Shown here one piece after another: positions 48,978 through 58,743 of a stretch of DNA of 64,000 nt. The notes beneath the pieces were generated by a model. That model saw nothing but the letters and a program-made list of their open reading frames with translations. It ran no database searches and was not told the DNA's origin. The stretch lies in NCBI RefSeq assembly GCF_003991425.1, contig NZ_CP034346.1, positions 4,625,501 to 4,689,500 on the forward strand, given 5' to 3'. Source of the stretch: Paenibacillus lutimineralis. Its GTDB lineage: Bacteria > Bacillota > Bacilli > Paenibacillales > Paenibacillaceae. The first letter of the stretch is position 1. Each line of letters begins with the position of its first letter. A program made the translations under genes and the position numbers.

Positions 48978-50021
48978 TCAGCTCTGTAGTGCAACCTTTG
49001 GAGTGTCGAATTTCTTGCCTACAATCGGAGCTAACTTCTCTAGATCTTGCAGCAAGGCGGCAAATTGGTCCGGGAATAAGGATTGCACGCCATCCCCGGT
49101 CATCGAATTGTCAGGGTCGGTATGCATCTCAATAATGAGTCCATCCGCCCCGGCAGCAACTGAAGCCTTCGTCATCGGCTCAACCAGCTCGCGCCGTCCA
49201 GTACCATGGCTCGGGTCTGAAATGACCGGCAAATGACTAAGCGATTGAAGCACCGGAATGGCCGACAAGTCCAGCGTGTTACGGGTGTAGGTTTCAAAAG
49301 TACGAATACCGCGTTCACAGAGCATCACATTCGGATTCCCGCCAGCAAGAATGTACTCAGCGGCATTCAGGAACTCATCGTATGTAGCGCTGAATCCCCG
49401 CTTGAGCAATACCGGCTTGCCGCAAGCCCCCAGTTTACGCAGCAGATCGAAGTTTTGCATATTTCTTGTGCCGACCTGGAGAATATCAGCATATTCCGCA
49501 CAAATATCAACATATTCCGGAGTCATGACTTCCGTAATCGTCAGCAGGCCATGCTTCTTGCCAGCCTCGGCCATCATCACAAGTCCTTCCACACCGATTC
49601 CTTGGAAGCTGTAAGGCCCCGTACGCGGCTTAAATGCGCCCCCGCGCAGCACCTGGCCACCAGCCGCCTTGACCAGACCAGCAATCTCATCAATTTGTTC
49701 CGGTGATTCAACCGCACATGGACCACCCATGACGACCAGTTCTCCACCACCGATCTTCACATCACCGATCGAGATTACCGTATTCTCAGGATGAAAATCA
49801 CGGCTCGCCAATTTATACGATTTGGATATTTTTATAACATTCTCAACATCTTTCATTTGCCGCAGATGCTCAGCAAGCTTCGGTTCAATACTTCCGATAA
49901 GGCCGATCACTGTACGATCCTCACCGCGTGAGATATGAACCTGCAATCCCTCTCTCTCAATAACGGCTATAATCTCCTGAATCCGTTCCTCAGATGTTCG
50001 ATTTGAAGTTACTATGATCAT
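48978..50021 (-). CDS. aroF: 3-deoxy-7-phosphoheptulonate (DAHP) synthase, AroA(I-beta)
   Basis: A 347-residue protein. A ferredoxin-like regulatory domain occupies residues 1-65. The KDO8P-type barrel follows with GGPCAVES, LRGGAFKPRTGPYSFQG, LLKRGFSAT and SDPSHGTGRR. It condenses PEP and erythrose-4-phosphate as the first step of aromatic amino-acid synthesis. The N-terminal domain confers feedback inhibition in related enzymes. It is monocistronic. Confidence 0.94.
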   Translation of the reverse strand: MIIVTSNRTSEERIQEIIAVIEREGLQVHISRGEDRTVIGLIGSIEPKLAEHLRQMKDVENVIKISKSYKLASRDFHPENTVISIGDVKIGGGELVVMGGPCAVESPEQIDEIAGLVKAAGGQVLRGGAFKPRTGPYSFQGIGVEGLVMMAEAGKKHGLLTITEVMTPEYVDICAEYADILQVGTRNMQNFDLLRKLGACGKPVLLKRGFSATYDEFLNAAEYILAGGNPNVMLCERGIRTFETYTRNTLDLSAIPVLQSLSHLPVISDPSHGTGRRELVEPMTKASVAAGADGLIIEMHTDPDNSMTGDGVQSLFPDQFAALLQDLEKLAPIVGKKFDTPKVALQS

Positions 50022-50144
50022 ATAATTCCATCCTTTCCTTATCCATTGACATCATATAGGGATATTTTGTATAGTCCCCCATAGCAATATTTTACTGTCA
50101 CGCTTAAACGCTTGTTCGCTTTTAAGCTTTTAATCGTTAAAGAG

Positions 50145-50173
50145 AATATACTCTATTGGACCACTTCCGTCAA
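50145..50173 (-). promoter_or_regulatory. Sigma-A promoter of the DAHP synthase gene
   Basis: On the minus strand TTGACG (50168-50173), a 17-bp spacer and TATATT (50145-50150). The leader carries a GCTTAAA/TTTAAGC inverted repeat around 50102-50130. The rest of 50022-50376 shows nothing else. Confidence 0.75.
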
Positions 50174-50376
50174 GATTGCCAAATTGCAGCAAGATAGAAA
50201 TGTGAATCTCGTATTTAAAAAACCGCATAACAAAGGAGCTCGTTCGACCAAAGGTTGCAGGAATACGAGAACTCGATGACAACAAATTCGAACTACTGCT
50301 CGAATACTAAATTCCCGATCCCAAAGCCTCAAGTAACGAAAGAGCTCCGTGATTTATTGTATGTGATTATGAAGCT

Positions 50377-51324
50377 TTATTTCTTGGCAACTTTAACCGG
50401 AGGAAGCAACTTCTGCATATTGACCGTCCTGACGATCTCCCAGGTGGACGGATCATCCGGATTATACTGCTCCAAATAATTGATGACTTCCTTAGTGATC
50501 GGCGTTGGCGTTGAAGCTCCTGAAGTCACCGCCACCTTGCTAATGCCTTGCAGCCATTCCAGCTTGATCTCGGACACATCAGAAACCCGGTATGCCGTTA
50601 CTCCGGCGATCTCCTCCGATACTTGTGCAAGCCGATTGGAGTTATTGCTGCGCGGATCACCTACGACGATAACCAAGTCAGCTTGGCTGGCCTGCTCAGC
50701 TACTGCTTGCTGGCGCATCTGGGTGGCCAGGCAGATCTCATTATGCACCTCAGCCCCTGGGTACTTCTCCAGCAGCTTCTTCATAATATGCTTAATGTCC
50801 CACTGGCTCATCGTTGTCTGATTCGTGATGACAATTCGGTCAGACGTCAGATGAAGATCGGCAATCTCCTCTTCCTTCTCAATCAGATGAACCTTATCAG
50901 GAGCGACACCGATCGCACCTTCCGGTTCCGGATGGCCTTTCTTGCCGATGTAGACGACTTCATAGTCTTCAGCCACCTTCTCCTTGATTAATACATGGGT
51001 CTTGGTCACGTCTGGACAAGTCGCATCCACCGTGGTCAACCCTTTCTCACGAGCCAGCTTTCTGACCTCTGGAGATACCCCGTGAGCCGTGAAGATCACA
51101 GTCCCACTCTCCACCTGATCCAGAATTTCCATCCGATTCGGGCCATCCAGCGTAATAATGCCCTCATCCTCAAAGGATTGGGTCACATGACTGTTGTGAA
51201 CAATCATGCCCAGAATATATATAGGCCGCGGAAGATCGAGATTTTGTGCAGCCTGTCTGGCCAGCACCATCGCATCGACGACTCCGTAGCAATAACCGCG
51301 CGGCGTAATTTTGAGCACTTCCAT
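50377..51324 (-). CDS. ispH: 4-hydroxy-3-methylbut-2-enyl diphosphate reductase IspH
   Basis: A 315-residue Fe-S enzyme. Three conserved cysteines for the cluster lie in [17 protein letters not shown] and [32 protein letters not shown] and SGASTPTP bind the diphosphate. It makes IPP and DMAPP in the last step of the MEP pathway and needs clusters from a system such as Suf. It is convergent with none and monocistronic. Confidence 0.96.
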   Translation of the reverse strand: MEVLKITPRGYCYGVVDAMVLARQAAQNLDLPRPIYILGMIVHNSHVTQSFEDEGIITLDGPNRMEILDQVESGTVIFTAHGVSPEVRKLAREKGLTTVDATCPDVTKTHVLIKEKVAEDYEVVYIGKKGHPEPEGAIGVAPDKVHLIEKEEEIADLHLTSDRIVITNQTTMSQWDIKHIMKKLLEKYPGAEVHNEICLATQMRQQAVAEQASQADLVIVVGDPRSNNSNRLAQVSEEIAGVTAYRVSDVSEIKLEWLQGISKVAVTSGASTPTPITKEVINYLEQYNPDDPSTWEIVRTVNMQKLLPPVKVAKK

Positions 51325-51408
51325 GAATTATTCCCTTCTTTCCGTGCGCCTCTCCTAGAACCTCTTCTAGCGAGAGAAGCGGATAATACGAATCCTCCCT
51401 ATTATAGC

Positions 51409-52857
51409 CTATTCCGGCAAGGCATTAAAGAGAGCTGGAAGCCAGATGATAAAAGAAGTCCCTTCGCCCAGCTTGGTAACTACTTCAACCGACCCATCAT
51501 GCTCATCGATAATCCATTTTGCAATGGATAATCCGAGCCCGACTCCCTGGATGACACCGCGGGAAGGATCAGCCCGATAGAATCTCTCGAAGATATGCGG
51601 GATCTCGCTCTTATCCATCCCTATGCCTGTATCCGTAATGCGGATACCAATCTGTTCTCCCTGTCTGGCCGCATCGATCGTTACGCTGCCCTCAAGCGTG
51701 TATTTGAAGGCATTCTCAATAAAGATGAACAACAGCTGCTGCAAATAATCCTTATTCCCCATCACAGCGGCACCCCTAACCGCTTCAAGATTTCCTTGCA
51801 GCCAGGCTGCATTGCGCGGAAGGAATTGTGCTCTGCGTATGACCTCTTCTATTAACGGAGAGAGTGCAAGCGGTTTTTTGTTAATGGTCTTACCAGCATC
51901 AGCGCGGGCAAGCGACAGCAAATCGTTAACTAGACTACTCATCCGCCGCGATTCATCGGCGATGTCCGTAATCGCCTCCAGCGTATAGATCCGCTTCTGC
52001 TCTTCATCCAACTCTACCCGTTTTTCACCGCCTTGGCCCCACATCTTCTGCAGCAGGTCAACATTGCCACGAATCGTCGTCAGCGGCGTCCTCAGTTCAT
52101 GAGAGGCATCGGAGACGAAGCGGCGTTGAGCTAAATAAGCTTCATCCAGCTCGTTATAGAATCCCTCAGTGCGCTCTAACATTCGATTGACCGTACCAAT
52201 CAATTGGCCGATCTCATCGTCCGGACCCTCATAATCTATTCGTACACTCAGATCATTTCCAGTCTGGATTCCGTTAGCAGCCTCAATAACTTTACCGATC
52301 GGTGCCATAGACTGACGAGCCAGGAACATACCCAGTGTTGCAGCAAAAATAAGCGAAATCGATGACCCAAATAATAACACACTTCTGACCAACCCCAGCA
52401 ATCGTTCCTCAGCCCCGGTATAGGCACCAAGTTGGAGAAGACCAATATTCGTATTTTTATACTGTAAAACGGTCTGATACAGTAAAAATGAATTCTCACC
52501 GATCCGAATGCTCTGATATCCATTACCATTTTTAAGCGGCCCCTTAGGTAGTGGAAATTGAAGATTTAATTCCTGCATATTATTCGATCGGTTAATACTC
52601 TTCTTCACATCGTTATAGATTTGCGCAAAAATTTGCGCATCTTCCAAGCGATTATTTTGGCTGGGCTCTAAAGAGATGTCCAGATTCACTGGATCCAAAA
52701 TTAAAGTTTGAATCCGATTAGCCTGCTCCTCCAGCCGATTCTTTACTTCCTGATACGTATAGAAGCGTATCAATCCATAGAACGAAGCTCCGAACAATAT
52801 CAATACGACTGCTAATATGCTAGTATACCAAGCCGTGAGCCGTAATCTTATCGACAT
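51409..52857 (-). CDS. Sensor histidine kinase (CssS-like)
   Basis: A 482-residue membrane kinase. One membrane helix at about 9-31, an extracytoplasmic sensor to about 160, and a second helix at 162-182 are followed by HAMP. The H-box is FVSDASHELRTPLTTIRG, and N, G1 (DTGIGM) and G2 (GVGLGLSIAK) boxes are present. It starts four bases after the response-regulator stop. The neighbouring htrA suggests a secretion-stress role, as for CssS (inference). Confidence 0.9.
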   Translation of the reverse strand: MSIRLRLTAWYTSILAVVLILFGASFYGLIRFYTYQEVKNRLEEQANRIQTLILDPVNLDISLEPSQNNRLEDAQIFAQIYNDVKKSINRSNNMQELNLQFPLPKGPLKNGNGYQSIRIGENSFLLYQTVLQYKNTNIGLLQLGAYTGAEERLLGLVRSVLLFGSSISLIFAATLGMFLARQSMAPIGKVIEAANGIQTGNDLSVRIDYEGPDDEIGQLIGTVNRMLERTEGFYNELDEAYLAQRRFVSDASHELRTPLTTIRGNVDLLQKMWGQGGEKRVELDEEQKRIYTLEAITDIADESRRMSSLVNDLLSLARADAGKTINKKPLALSPLIEEVIRRAQFLPRNAAWLQGNLEAVRGAAVMGNKDYLQQLLFIFIENAFKYTLEGSVTIDAARQGEQIGIRITDTGIGMDKSEIPHIFERFYRADPSRGVIQGVGLGLSIAKWIIDEHDGSVEVVTKLGEGTSFIIWLPALFNALPE

Positions 52858-52861
52858 GCTC

Positions 52862-53551
52862 TTAGTCTCCTCTCAGAATGTAACCGGCTCCGCGAATCGT
52901 CTGAATTATGCGTTTCCCGCCGAACTCCTCCGTCTTCTGCCTTAGCATGGCAATATAGACCTCAAGTACATTGGACTCGCCGCTGTAATCATAGCCCCAA
53001 ATTTTATCCATAATCAGATCTCTAGTTAGGAGGCGCTTCGGATTCTGCATGAACAGATGCAGCAGATCGAATTCCTTCGCAGTCAGCTCCAGTCTCTTCC
53101 CGCCACGAATGACTTCCCGTGAATCGAGATCCATAATAATATCCTCAAAGATCAAGCGATGCTCGCCGTTCTCGCCGCCCCCTTGATCTTTCCGTCTGAG
53201 CAGCGCACGGACCCGAGCTAACAACTCCTCAAGTGCAAACGGCTTCACTAAATAGTCGTCCGCCCCAGTGTCCAGCCCCTTAACGCGACTCTCCACTTCA
53301 TCCTTGGCCGTCAGCATTAGCACTGGCACCGTACTACCGCCTTCGCGCAATCTTCGGCACACCTCGAAGCCATCCACCTTCGGCATCATCACATCCAGGA
53401 TGATCATATCCGGCTCTGCCGTCATCACCATAGATAAGCCCTCCGCACCATTTTGGGCCGTATATACATCATACCCTTCAAATGCCAGGCCACGCCGCAG
53501 CATTGAAGTGATTTTCTCATCATCATCGATAACTAGAATAACTGACCTCAT
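52862..53551 (-). CDS. OmpR-family response regulator (CssR-like)
   Basis: A 229-residue regulator from the ATG at 53551 (GAGGAGG upstream). The receiver has the phosphorylated Asp in IILDVMMPKVDG, Thr and Lys at LTAKDE and LVKPF. A winged-helix DNA-binding domain follows (LTAKEFDLLHLFMQNPKRLLTRD). It is coupled to the kinase gene after it. Direct repeats of the type bound by this family lie before htrA. Confidence 0.94.
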   Translation of the reverse strand: MRSVILVIDDDEKITSMLRRGLAFEGYDVYTAQNGAEGLSMVMTAEPDMIILDVMMPKVDGFEVCRRLREGGSTVPVLMLTAKDEVESRVKGLDTGADDYLVKPFALEELLARVRALLRRKDQGGGENGEHRLIFEDIIMDLDSREVIRGGKRLELTAKEFDLLHLFMQNPKRLLTRDLIMDKIWGYDYSGESNVLEVYIAMLRQKTEEFGGKRIIQTIRGAGYILRGD

Positions 53552-53655
53552 AAGCAACCTCCTCTGATCAAGAGCCATATGTAATGATCAAGAAATTATG
53601 GCTCAAGTCTCTATATATATTCTATCAAAATTCAAGCCCAAACTTAAACTTGTCA

Positions 53656-53687
53656 CAAAAAGGCGGCAGGCCCAAGGGCCCGCCGCC
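53656..53687 (-). terminator. Terminator of htrA
   Basis: GGCGGCAGGCCC/GGGCCCGCCGCC stem; TTTTTGTG follows on the minus strand. Confidence 0.85.
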
Positions 53688-53733
53688 TCCTTACGCCTAG
53701 AATCAGACGCATCGACCTGCCGATAAGAGGTAG

Positions 53734-53768
53734 TTCAGGTGCTGAAAACCAAACTTTTTGGACACGCA
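53734..53768. repeat. End fragment of the GTTCAAAAA-ended repeat family
   Basis: AGGTGCTGAAAACCAAACTT followed by TTTGGACACGCACT matches the right ends of the 38834 and 36955 copies. It lies between htrA and its terminator. Confidence 0.6.
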
Positions 53769-53771
53769 CTA

Positions 53772-55397
53772 TTACTGAACGTTCGAAAAGTCGTTCTTAT
53801 TGCCAATCTTAATCTTCAGATCCATCTTGTTGCCGTCACGGACAATATTGAAGGTAACCTCATCACCGACATTTTGCTTCTGAATATAGTCAATCAGCGT
53901 TTCCTTGGTGGCAAATTTCTTACCATCGGCTCCTGTAATAATATCGTACGGGCGCAGGTCTGCATTATAGGCTGGTGATTTGAACACAACGCTTGATACC
54001 ACCGAGCCTTCCTTCACATCTGAACCCATTTGGGCAGCCACTTCATCACTCATCGTCATCAGTGTAGCGCCGATGAATGGAACTGGTTTTTCCGGAATCT
54101 TCTCGTTATTCTTCAGCTTATCGATAACTTCTTTGACCGTACTGGTCGGAATCGCAAATCCGATACCTTGTGAATCCGCGCTAACTGCAACGTTAATCCC
54201 TACAACCTCACCATTCAAGTTCAAGAGCGGACCGCCGGAGTTGCCGGGGTTGATCGATGCATCCGTCTGTAGCAAGTGCTCATACTCACGGTCTTTCTCT
54301 CCGTTCTCACCAGCGATGGTAATGCTGCGCTCTTTTGCGCTAAGTACGCCCGTTGTGACGGTATGATCGAAGCCTTTCGGGTTCCCGATAGCAACTAACC
54401 AATCGCCTACCTGCGAGTTGTCAGAGCTTCCAAGTGGGATGGACGGGAAGTCGTTATTGCCCTCGATCTTTAGCACGGCGAGATCAAGCTCATAGCTCGT
54501 GCCAAGTACCTTGGCTTCATATGGTTTCTCGGTATCCTGTACCGTTACTTGAACTACATCGGCATTGTGGACCACATGTTCATTGGTCAGAATATAGCCG
54601 CTCTTATCGAAGATGAACCCTGAACCGATGCCAGTCGGAACCAATTGATTCGAATTGGACGAGGAACCACCGCCATCACTATTGCCGTTGCCGTTGCCGT
54701 TGCCGTAACCTCCGTTATTCGAATCTTCACCGAAGAAGAAACGATAGAACGGATCATCACTGTAAGAATTGCTCCGGCTTGACTGCTTGCCAGCCTTAAC
54801 CAGTGTCTCAATCTTAACAACCGCCGGTCCGGCTTCCTTAACAACACCAGCAACATCTGTAGAACCTGCCACCGGATAAGATGTAGTCGACGCCTTCGAA
54901 GCTGTAGTATCGTTACTGCCTTGATTCATATTCTGTTCAGCTACAGTTGGTTCGGATGAATTTCCTGTGAACAGGTGAGCATAGTCTGCGAACGCCATCC
55001 CACCGCCCATGATCAGCATGCCAGCCAGGAAAGCAGCGATAATGGATTTTGCAGAGGATTTCTTCTTCGGCTTATTGAACTGCCAGTTGCCCGAATTTTT
55101 TGGAGGTAATGAACCTCCCCCGTCTCCATTCAATGCGCCAGCGTCCTCAGTCGAGGAACGGTAACCATATGTGCTAGGCAGCGGCTTCACCGGCTGCGGT
55201 CTTGTAATTTCAACATCCTGTGATGGGCCTTCGCTGCCCAAGTAACTACTGGTGCTAGTTCCTTCCGGCTCCTTGCTATAGGATTGGAATGGACCGTAAG
55301 AATAATAGTAAGAAGCTCCGGAGTCTTGAGTTCCTTGCGATCTATCACTTTCATTCTCTTTGAATGGTTGACCCGATTTGTTTTTATCCTCTTCCAT
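53772..55397 (-). CDS. htrA: HtrA/DegP-like membrane serine protease
   Basis: A 541-residue protein. A polar cytoplasmic head of about 115 residues, a membrane helix at 118-136, a trypsin-like domain and one PDZ domain (about 440-530) follow. The catalytic triad is His274 (NEHVVH), Asp305 (ELDLAV) and Ser387 (NPGNSGGP). A Gly/Asn/Ser-rich loop (225-250) is inserted before the protease core. It degrades or refolds exported proteins at the membrane surface. GGAGG precedes the ATG. Between it and liaR are regulatory direct repeats. Confidence 0.95.
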   Translation of the reverse strand: MEEDKNKSGQPFKENESDRSQGTQDSGASYYYSYGPFQSYSKEPEGTSTSSYLGSEGPSQDVEITRPQPVKPLPSTYGYRSSTEDAGALNGDGGGSLPPKNSGNWQFNKPKKKSSAKSIIAAFLAGMLIMGGGMAFADYAHLFTGNSSEPTVAEQNMNQGSNDTTASKASTTSYPVAGSTDVAGVVKEAGPAVVKIETLVKAGKQSSRSNSYSDDPFYRFFFGEDSNNGGYGNGNGNGNSDGGGSSSNSNQLVPTGIGSGFIFDKSGYILTNEHVVHNADVVQVTVQDTEKPYEAKVLGTSYELDLAVLKIEGNNDFPSIPLGSSDNSQVGDWLVAIGNPKGFDHTVTTGVLSAKERSITIAGENGEKDREYEHLLQTDASINPGNSGGPLLNLNGEVVGINVAVSADSQGIGFAIPTSTVKEVIDKLKNNEKIPEKPVPFIGATLMTMSDEVAAQMGSDVKEGSVVSSVVFKSPAYNADLRPYDIITGADGKKFATKETLIDYIQKQNVGDEVTFNIVRDGNKMDLKIKIGNKNDFSNVQ

Positions 55398-55485
55398 GAT
55401 TGATATACCTCCTTCCCCTTGGTACTACAGGGGTGATTGATTGTTGAGTTGTTATCTCGTTTACATTTATTATTTTGTACCAAGA

Positions 55486-55504
55486 ACCTTAAACATACCT
55501 TAAA
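55486..55504 (-). promoter_or_regulatory. Direct repeats before htrA, OmpR-type regulator site
   Basis: On the plus strand ACCTTAAA occurs twice with an 11-bp period (55486-55493, 55497-55504). On the minus strand this is TTTAAGGT-ATG-TTTAAGGT. One-turn direct repeats are typical for OmpR/PhoB-family dimers; the adjacent regulator is the natural candidate. Confidence 0.5.
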
Positions 55505-55534
55505 AACAATTAAAAAGGAGATAAAAGCTGGAAG

Positions 55535-56188
55535 TTAACTAACCCACCCTTGACGATGAGCAAAAATGGCCAATTGAGTACGGTCTTCGAGATCGCATTT
55601 CATCAGCAAATTGCTGACATGGGTCTTGACTGTCTTGATGCTAATATGCAGTTCTTCTCCAATCTCTTTGTTACTCTTCCCTTCGGCAATAAGCAACAGT
55701 ACTTCCTTCTCGCGCTCTGTAAGATCTGTATCATCGCCCTGTACCGTTCGCTGACGAAGGCCGCGTGTTAGCGCTTGAGCAATCTCCCCCGTCATCACCG
55801 GCATACCGCGACTGGCCTGCTGCAGGGCATGAATAAGTTCATCTGCGGATACCGTCTTGAGACAGTAGCTAACCGCCCCAGCTTCCACGGCCTGTACGAC
55901 CAGATCATCCTCTATGAAACTCGTCAGTATGACGATATTGATTTGCGGATAACGCTCTAGTACCGCCCTTGTTGCTTCTACTCCATTCATAACCGGCATC
56001 ATAAGATCCATTAATACAATATCAGGCAATGCATTCTCCGGGTTAGCGTTCATAAAGTCAACCGCTTCTTTTCCGTTTCCTGCTTCAGCGATAACCTCAA
56101 AGAGGGGATCCATCATTAAATAAGTTTTAAGCCCCATTCTAACCATATCATGATCATCAACAATCATCACTTTAATTTTATCACTCAT
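55535..56188 (-). CDS. liaR: Response regulator LiaR
   Basis: A 217-residue NarL/LuxR-type regulator. The receiver has Asp in DIVLMDLMMPVMNG, and the C-terminal LuxR HTH reads LTEREKEVLLLIAEGKSNKEIGEELHIS. Its start overlaps the liaS end by 8 bp. Gene order liaF-liaS-liaR identifies it. It responds to cell-envelope damage sensed by LiaS. Confidence 0.92.
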   Translation of the reverse strand: MSDKIKVMIVDDHDMVRMGLKTYLMMDPLFEVIAEAGNGKEAVDFMNANPENALPDIVLMDLMMPVMNGVEATRAVLERYPQINIVILTSFIEDDLVVQAVEAGAVSYCLKTVSADELIHALQQASRGMPVMTGEIAQALTRGLRQRTVQGDDTDLTEREKEVLLLIAEGKSNKEIGEELHISIKTVKTHVSNLLMKCDLEDRTQLAIFAHRQGWVS

Positions 56189-57227
56189 TTACAGCCGCCT
56201 CTTTTCCCGTCTCAAATTTCGGAATATGCACACGGATGGTCGTCCCCGCTCCTGGCTTACTTATGATCTCAACATGACCGCCAAGCTTCTCGGCCCGTTC
56301 ACGCATGGTGGTTAGTCCATAAGATCCCGGTCTCTGGGTGGTACTGCTGAAACCCTGGCCATCATCGCTCACACTGAGAATGACCTGTCTTGGTCCCTCC
56401 TTGAGCGACATGCTGACTACCTTAGCACCGGCATGCTTAACAATGTTGGCCATCGCTTCTTGAATAATTAGGAACAATTGATGTTCCTTGGCTTCTGATA
56501 TGCCTCCTTGAATATCAAGGTCTTTCATTCCTTTTAGCCCATTTTGCCGGCAATAATCAGGGAACCACTGATCGAGCGCTTCTGCAAGCGACTTGCCAAC
56601 GAGCTCCATCGGGCGGAGCTGGGCGATCAATGCACGCATCTGCTTCTGCGCCGTATTCGACATTAGGATCAGCTGCTCCATCACCGTCTGTGCCTGGGCT
56701 TCATTCTTCTCCAACACTTTGGGAAGCGAGGATGCGGCCATATGAATGGCAAATAGCTGCTGACTGACTGTATCATGCAGGTCACGGGCCAGCCGGCGCC
56801 GTTCCTCCAGCACCGCAAGCTCAGCCGCCTGCTCCTTCTCAACAACCTCCTGCTCACCAAGCTGCTGCAGGAGCTTCATCTTCTTCTCCACCGCATCCGT
56901 CATATTGTTGAACTCCTGATATACCCCGGCAAAGGATTGATCCAGTGTATCAGGCATCCGTACGGATAAATTGCCCTTTGCGGCCTGAAGCATATTTAGA
57001 TGCAGCAGATCGATCCGTCCCTGAATACGACGGCCAGCGATATAACCGATAATTAGTGTTAACACGACGATCGCTATCGTCTCATAGAACCAGACATAGG
57101 GATCACCAATGATGATGATCCCCGCCCTAACACCGATATAAGAAGCAATGGCTGCCAGACTGCCTGTCAACAGGAAGAATCCGAGCAGCTCCCATTTTGT
57201 ATTTTTTAGAATTCGTTGAACGATCAT
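56181..57227 (-). CDS. liaS: Sensor histidine kinase LiaS
   Basis: A 348-residue kinase. Two membrane helices (about 13-35 and 45-65) with almost no extracellular loop mark the intramembrane-sensing type. HAMP follows, then the HisKA_3 box ERRRLARDLHDTVSQQLF, and an HATPase domain with DDGQGF and SYGLTTMRERAE. It starts four bases after liaF. LiaF normally holds it inactive. Confidence 0.92.
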   Translation of the reverse strand: MIVQRILKNTKWELLGFFLLTGSLAAIASYIGVRAGIIIIGDPYVWFYETIAIVVLTLIIGYIAGRRIQGRIDLLHLNMLQAAKGNLSVRMPDTLDQSFAGVYQEFNNMTDAVEKKMKLLQQLGEQEVVEKEQAAELAVLEERRRLARDLHDTVSQQLFAIHMAASSLPKVLEKNEAQAQTVMEQLILMSNTAQKQMRALIAQLRPMELVGKSLAEALDQWFPDYCRQNGLKGMKDLDIQGGISEAKEHQLFLIIQEAMANIVKHAGAKVVSMSLKEGPRQVILSVSDDGQGFSSTTQRPGSYGLTTMRERAEKLGGHVEIISKPGAGTTIRVHIPKFETGKEAAVNE

Positions 57228-57231
57228 ATAA

Positions 57232-58245
57232 TCAACCCACCATATTTACTTTAACGTCCCCGATAAACACGCTGACGATCAGCTTCACTTTCTTGTTAGC
57301 TTCATTATAATATGGAGTCTGCGCTTTAATATTGCTCATGAACCCGCCCTGCTTCTGGGAGAAGACGGCCAGGTCACCGATAAATGCACTCGATACAGCT
57401 ACAACGCCGACATCCATATCATCTGGTACGAAGATCTTCACATCGCCAATAAATGCTGAAATGTTAATCTTCGTCTCACCGTAAGGAATCTGTGCCTTGG
57501 TTAAATCGATAATTGTATCTCCGATAAAATGGGATATGTTCATTGGCTGAAGCTGGAAATACTCCTGACCCATATGAACATCGCCAACGAATCCTGATTT
57601 ATTAAGCGTCTCCTTAGAACCAAAACCGTTGAACTTCTTCTGAAACTGCTCTTTCCAACCTGATTTGTCATTCATTCCCTCTGGATCGTAGGATCCATGC
57701 ATTCCATTCCCCTGCTGCTTCATATCAAATTGACTGTCGCCAAAATGATCGTAATCGAAATTGCCCGGTCCCATTTTCTTCTCTTTCTTTGGCTTCTCCA
57801 TCGATTCAAAAATTGAGTCCAGCGACGATTCCATCTCCGTAATTGGCGGAACCGGCGGCTTCGGAGGTGCCGGAGGCGGGAACGGAGGCTGATTAAACTT
57901 CGGAGAACGTGGCTTGAATAGTAAATTAATACCGGCAATGATCAGTGCGAGCGGTACGAAAAACTTGAAGAACTGGCCGGGGTCAACCTGTACCAAATCC
58001 AAGTTCCTGGCTAGGAAATAACCACCGATCACAATCAGAACTAAACTGCCGATCAAGCTACCTCCGCGTCTGTCTCCATTGGCGAAACTCGCGATACCAC
58101 CAAGAATAAGAAATACTGGCCAAAATGTTCCGAACAGATAGCCTATACTTATATCTGTATAGCCCAGCATATTCAAAATAAAGATGCTGCCGATTGATAT
58201 TAATACTAGCCCGCCGATCAAGCGACCTATGTAATTATGTTTCAT
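57232..58245 (-). CDS. liaF: LiaF-like cell-envelope stress inhibitor
   Basis: A 337-residue protein from the ATG at 58245 (GGAGGG upstream). Four hydrophobic segments lie in residues 5-110, then a Pro-rich linker (PPFPPPAPPKPPVPP) and a charged stretch. The C-terminal DUF2154 beta-helix has repeated IGD motifs (HFIGDTIIDL, SAFIGDVKIFV, SVFIGDVKVNM). It is the inhibitor of LiaS in Bacillus and the first gene of the operon. Confidence 0.92.
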   Translation of the reverse strand: MKHNYIGRLIGGLVLISIGSIFILNMLGYTDISIGYLFGTFWPVFLILGGIASFANGDRRGGSLIGSLVLIVIGGYFLARNLDLVQVDPGQFFKFFVPLALIIAGINLLFKPRSPKFNQPPFPPPAPPKPPVPPITEMESSLDSIFESMEKPKKEKKMGPGNFDYDHFGDSQFDMKQQGNGMHGSYDPEGMNDKSGWKEQFQKKFNGFGSKETLNKSGFVGDVHMGQEYFQLQPMNISHFIGDTIIDLTKAQIPYGETKINISAFIGDVKIFVPDDMDVGVVAVSSAFIGDLAVFSQKQGGFMSNIKAQTPYYNEANKKVKLIVSVFIGDVKVNMVG

Positions 58246-58337
58246 TTTCGTTCCCTCCATCATACTCGTCATCTACTGTAACAACAGTGTACCGCATTTC
58301 AATGACAAGCAACAGCGGCGCGGGATGGAACATGCTA

Positions 58338-58353
58338 TCGGTCTCAAGACCGA
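58338..58353. promoter_or_regulatory. Inverted repeat upstream of liaF
   Basis: TCGGTCT-CA-AGACCGA (7-2-7), 93 bp before the liaF start. It may be a LiaR autoregulatory site or a weak terminator. Confidence 0.35.
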
Positions 58354-58454
58354 GTCGCTTTACTTTTTTTTACAGACTGAATCGTAACTTTATAAATGAA
58401 TCCTTTAAGGCAAGACTTTATAGGAATTTTGAAGCCGCCAGCAGGCAATTACAC

Positions 58455-58481
58455 AAAAAAGGGCAACCCTAACGGGTGCCC
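58455..58481 (-). terminator. Terminator of the SASP gene
   Basis: GGGCAACCC/GGGTGCCC stem followed by six T on the minus strand. Confidence 0.85.
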
Positions 58482-58505
58482 TGTAAAACTCGTTGAATCT
58501 CTCAG

Positions 58506-58661
58506 TTATTGCACATGAGAGCCTTGTTTATGTTTGACATTACGAGAAACCTTTTTAGCAGTTGTTGTTGTCATGTTCTCCTCAGCGAACTCGGCATTGA
58601 ACTTCTCGTTAGGAGTTTTATAACCAGGAGAAGCTGCTTTGTTTTTATTTTGATTTGGCAC
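58506..58661 (-). CDS. Gamma-type small acid-soluble spore protein-like
   Basis: A 51-residue protein from a GTG start with GGGAGGTG upstream. FNAEFAEEN and AKKVSRNVKHKQGS resemble the FGTEFASET and AQQVRKQNQ blocks of gamma-SASP, and the composition (Asn, Lys, Ala, Gln, no Trp or Cys) fits. Gamma-SASPs store amino acids for germination and do not coat DNA. A sigma-G-type promoter and its own terminator support forespore expression. Confidence 0.75.
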   Translation of the reverse strand: MPNQNKNKAASPGYKTPNEKFNAEFAEENMTTTTAKKVSRNVKHKQGSHVQ

Positions 58662-58743
58662 TGATTTCACCTCCCTTGCACTTTCGCGACAAGAAATCTC
58701 TCTTATCGACTTAACGGAACGTTCTTTTACAACGAACCATCCT

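Noticed and set aside
50255..50479. A 74-codon plus-strand frame
   Set aside because: It overlaps the 3' end of ispH on the other strand and has no support.
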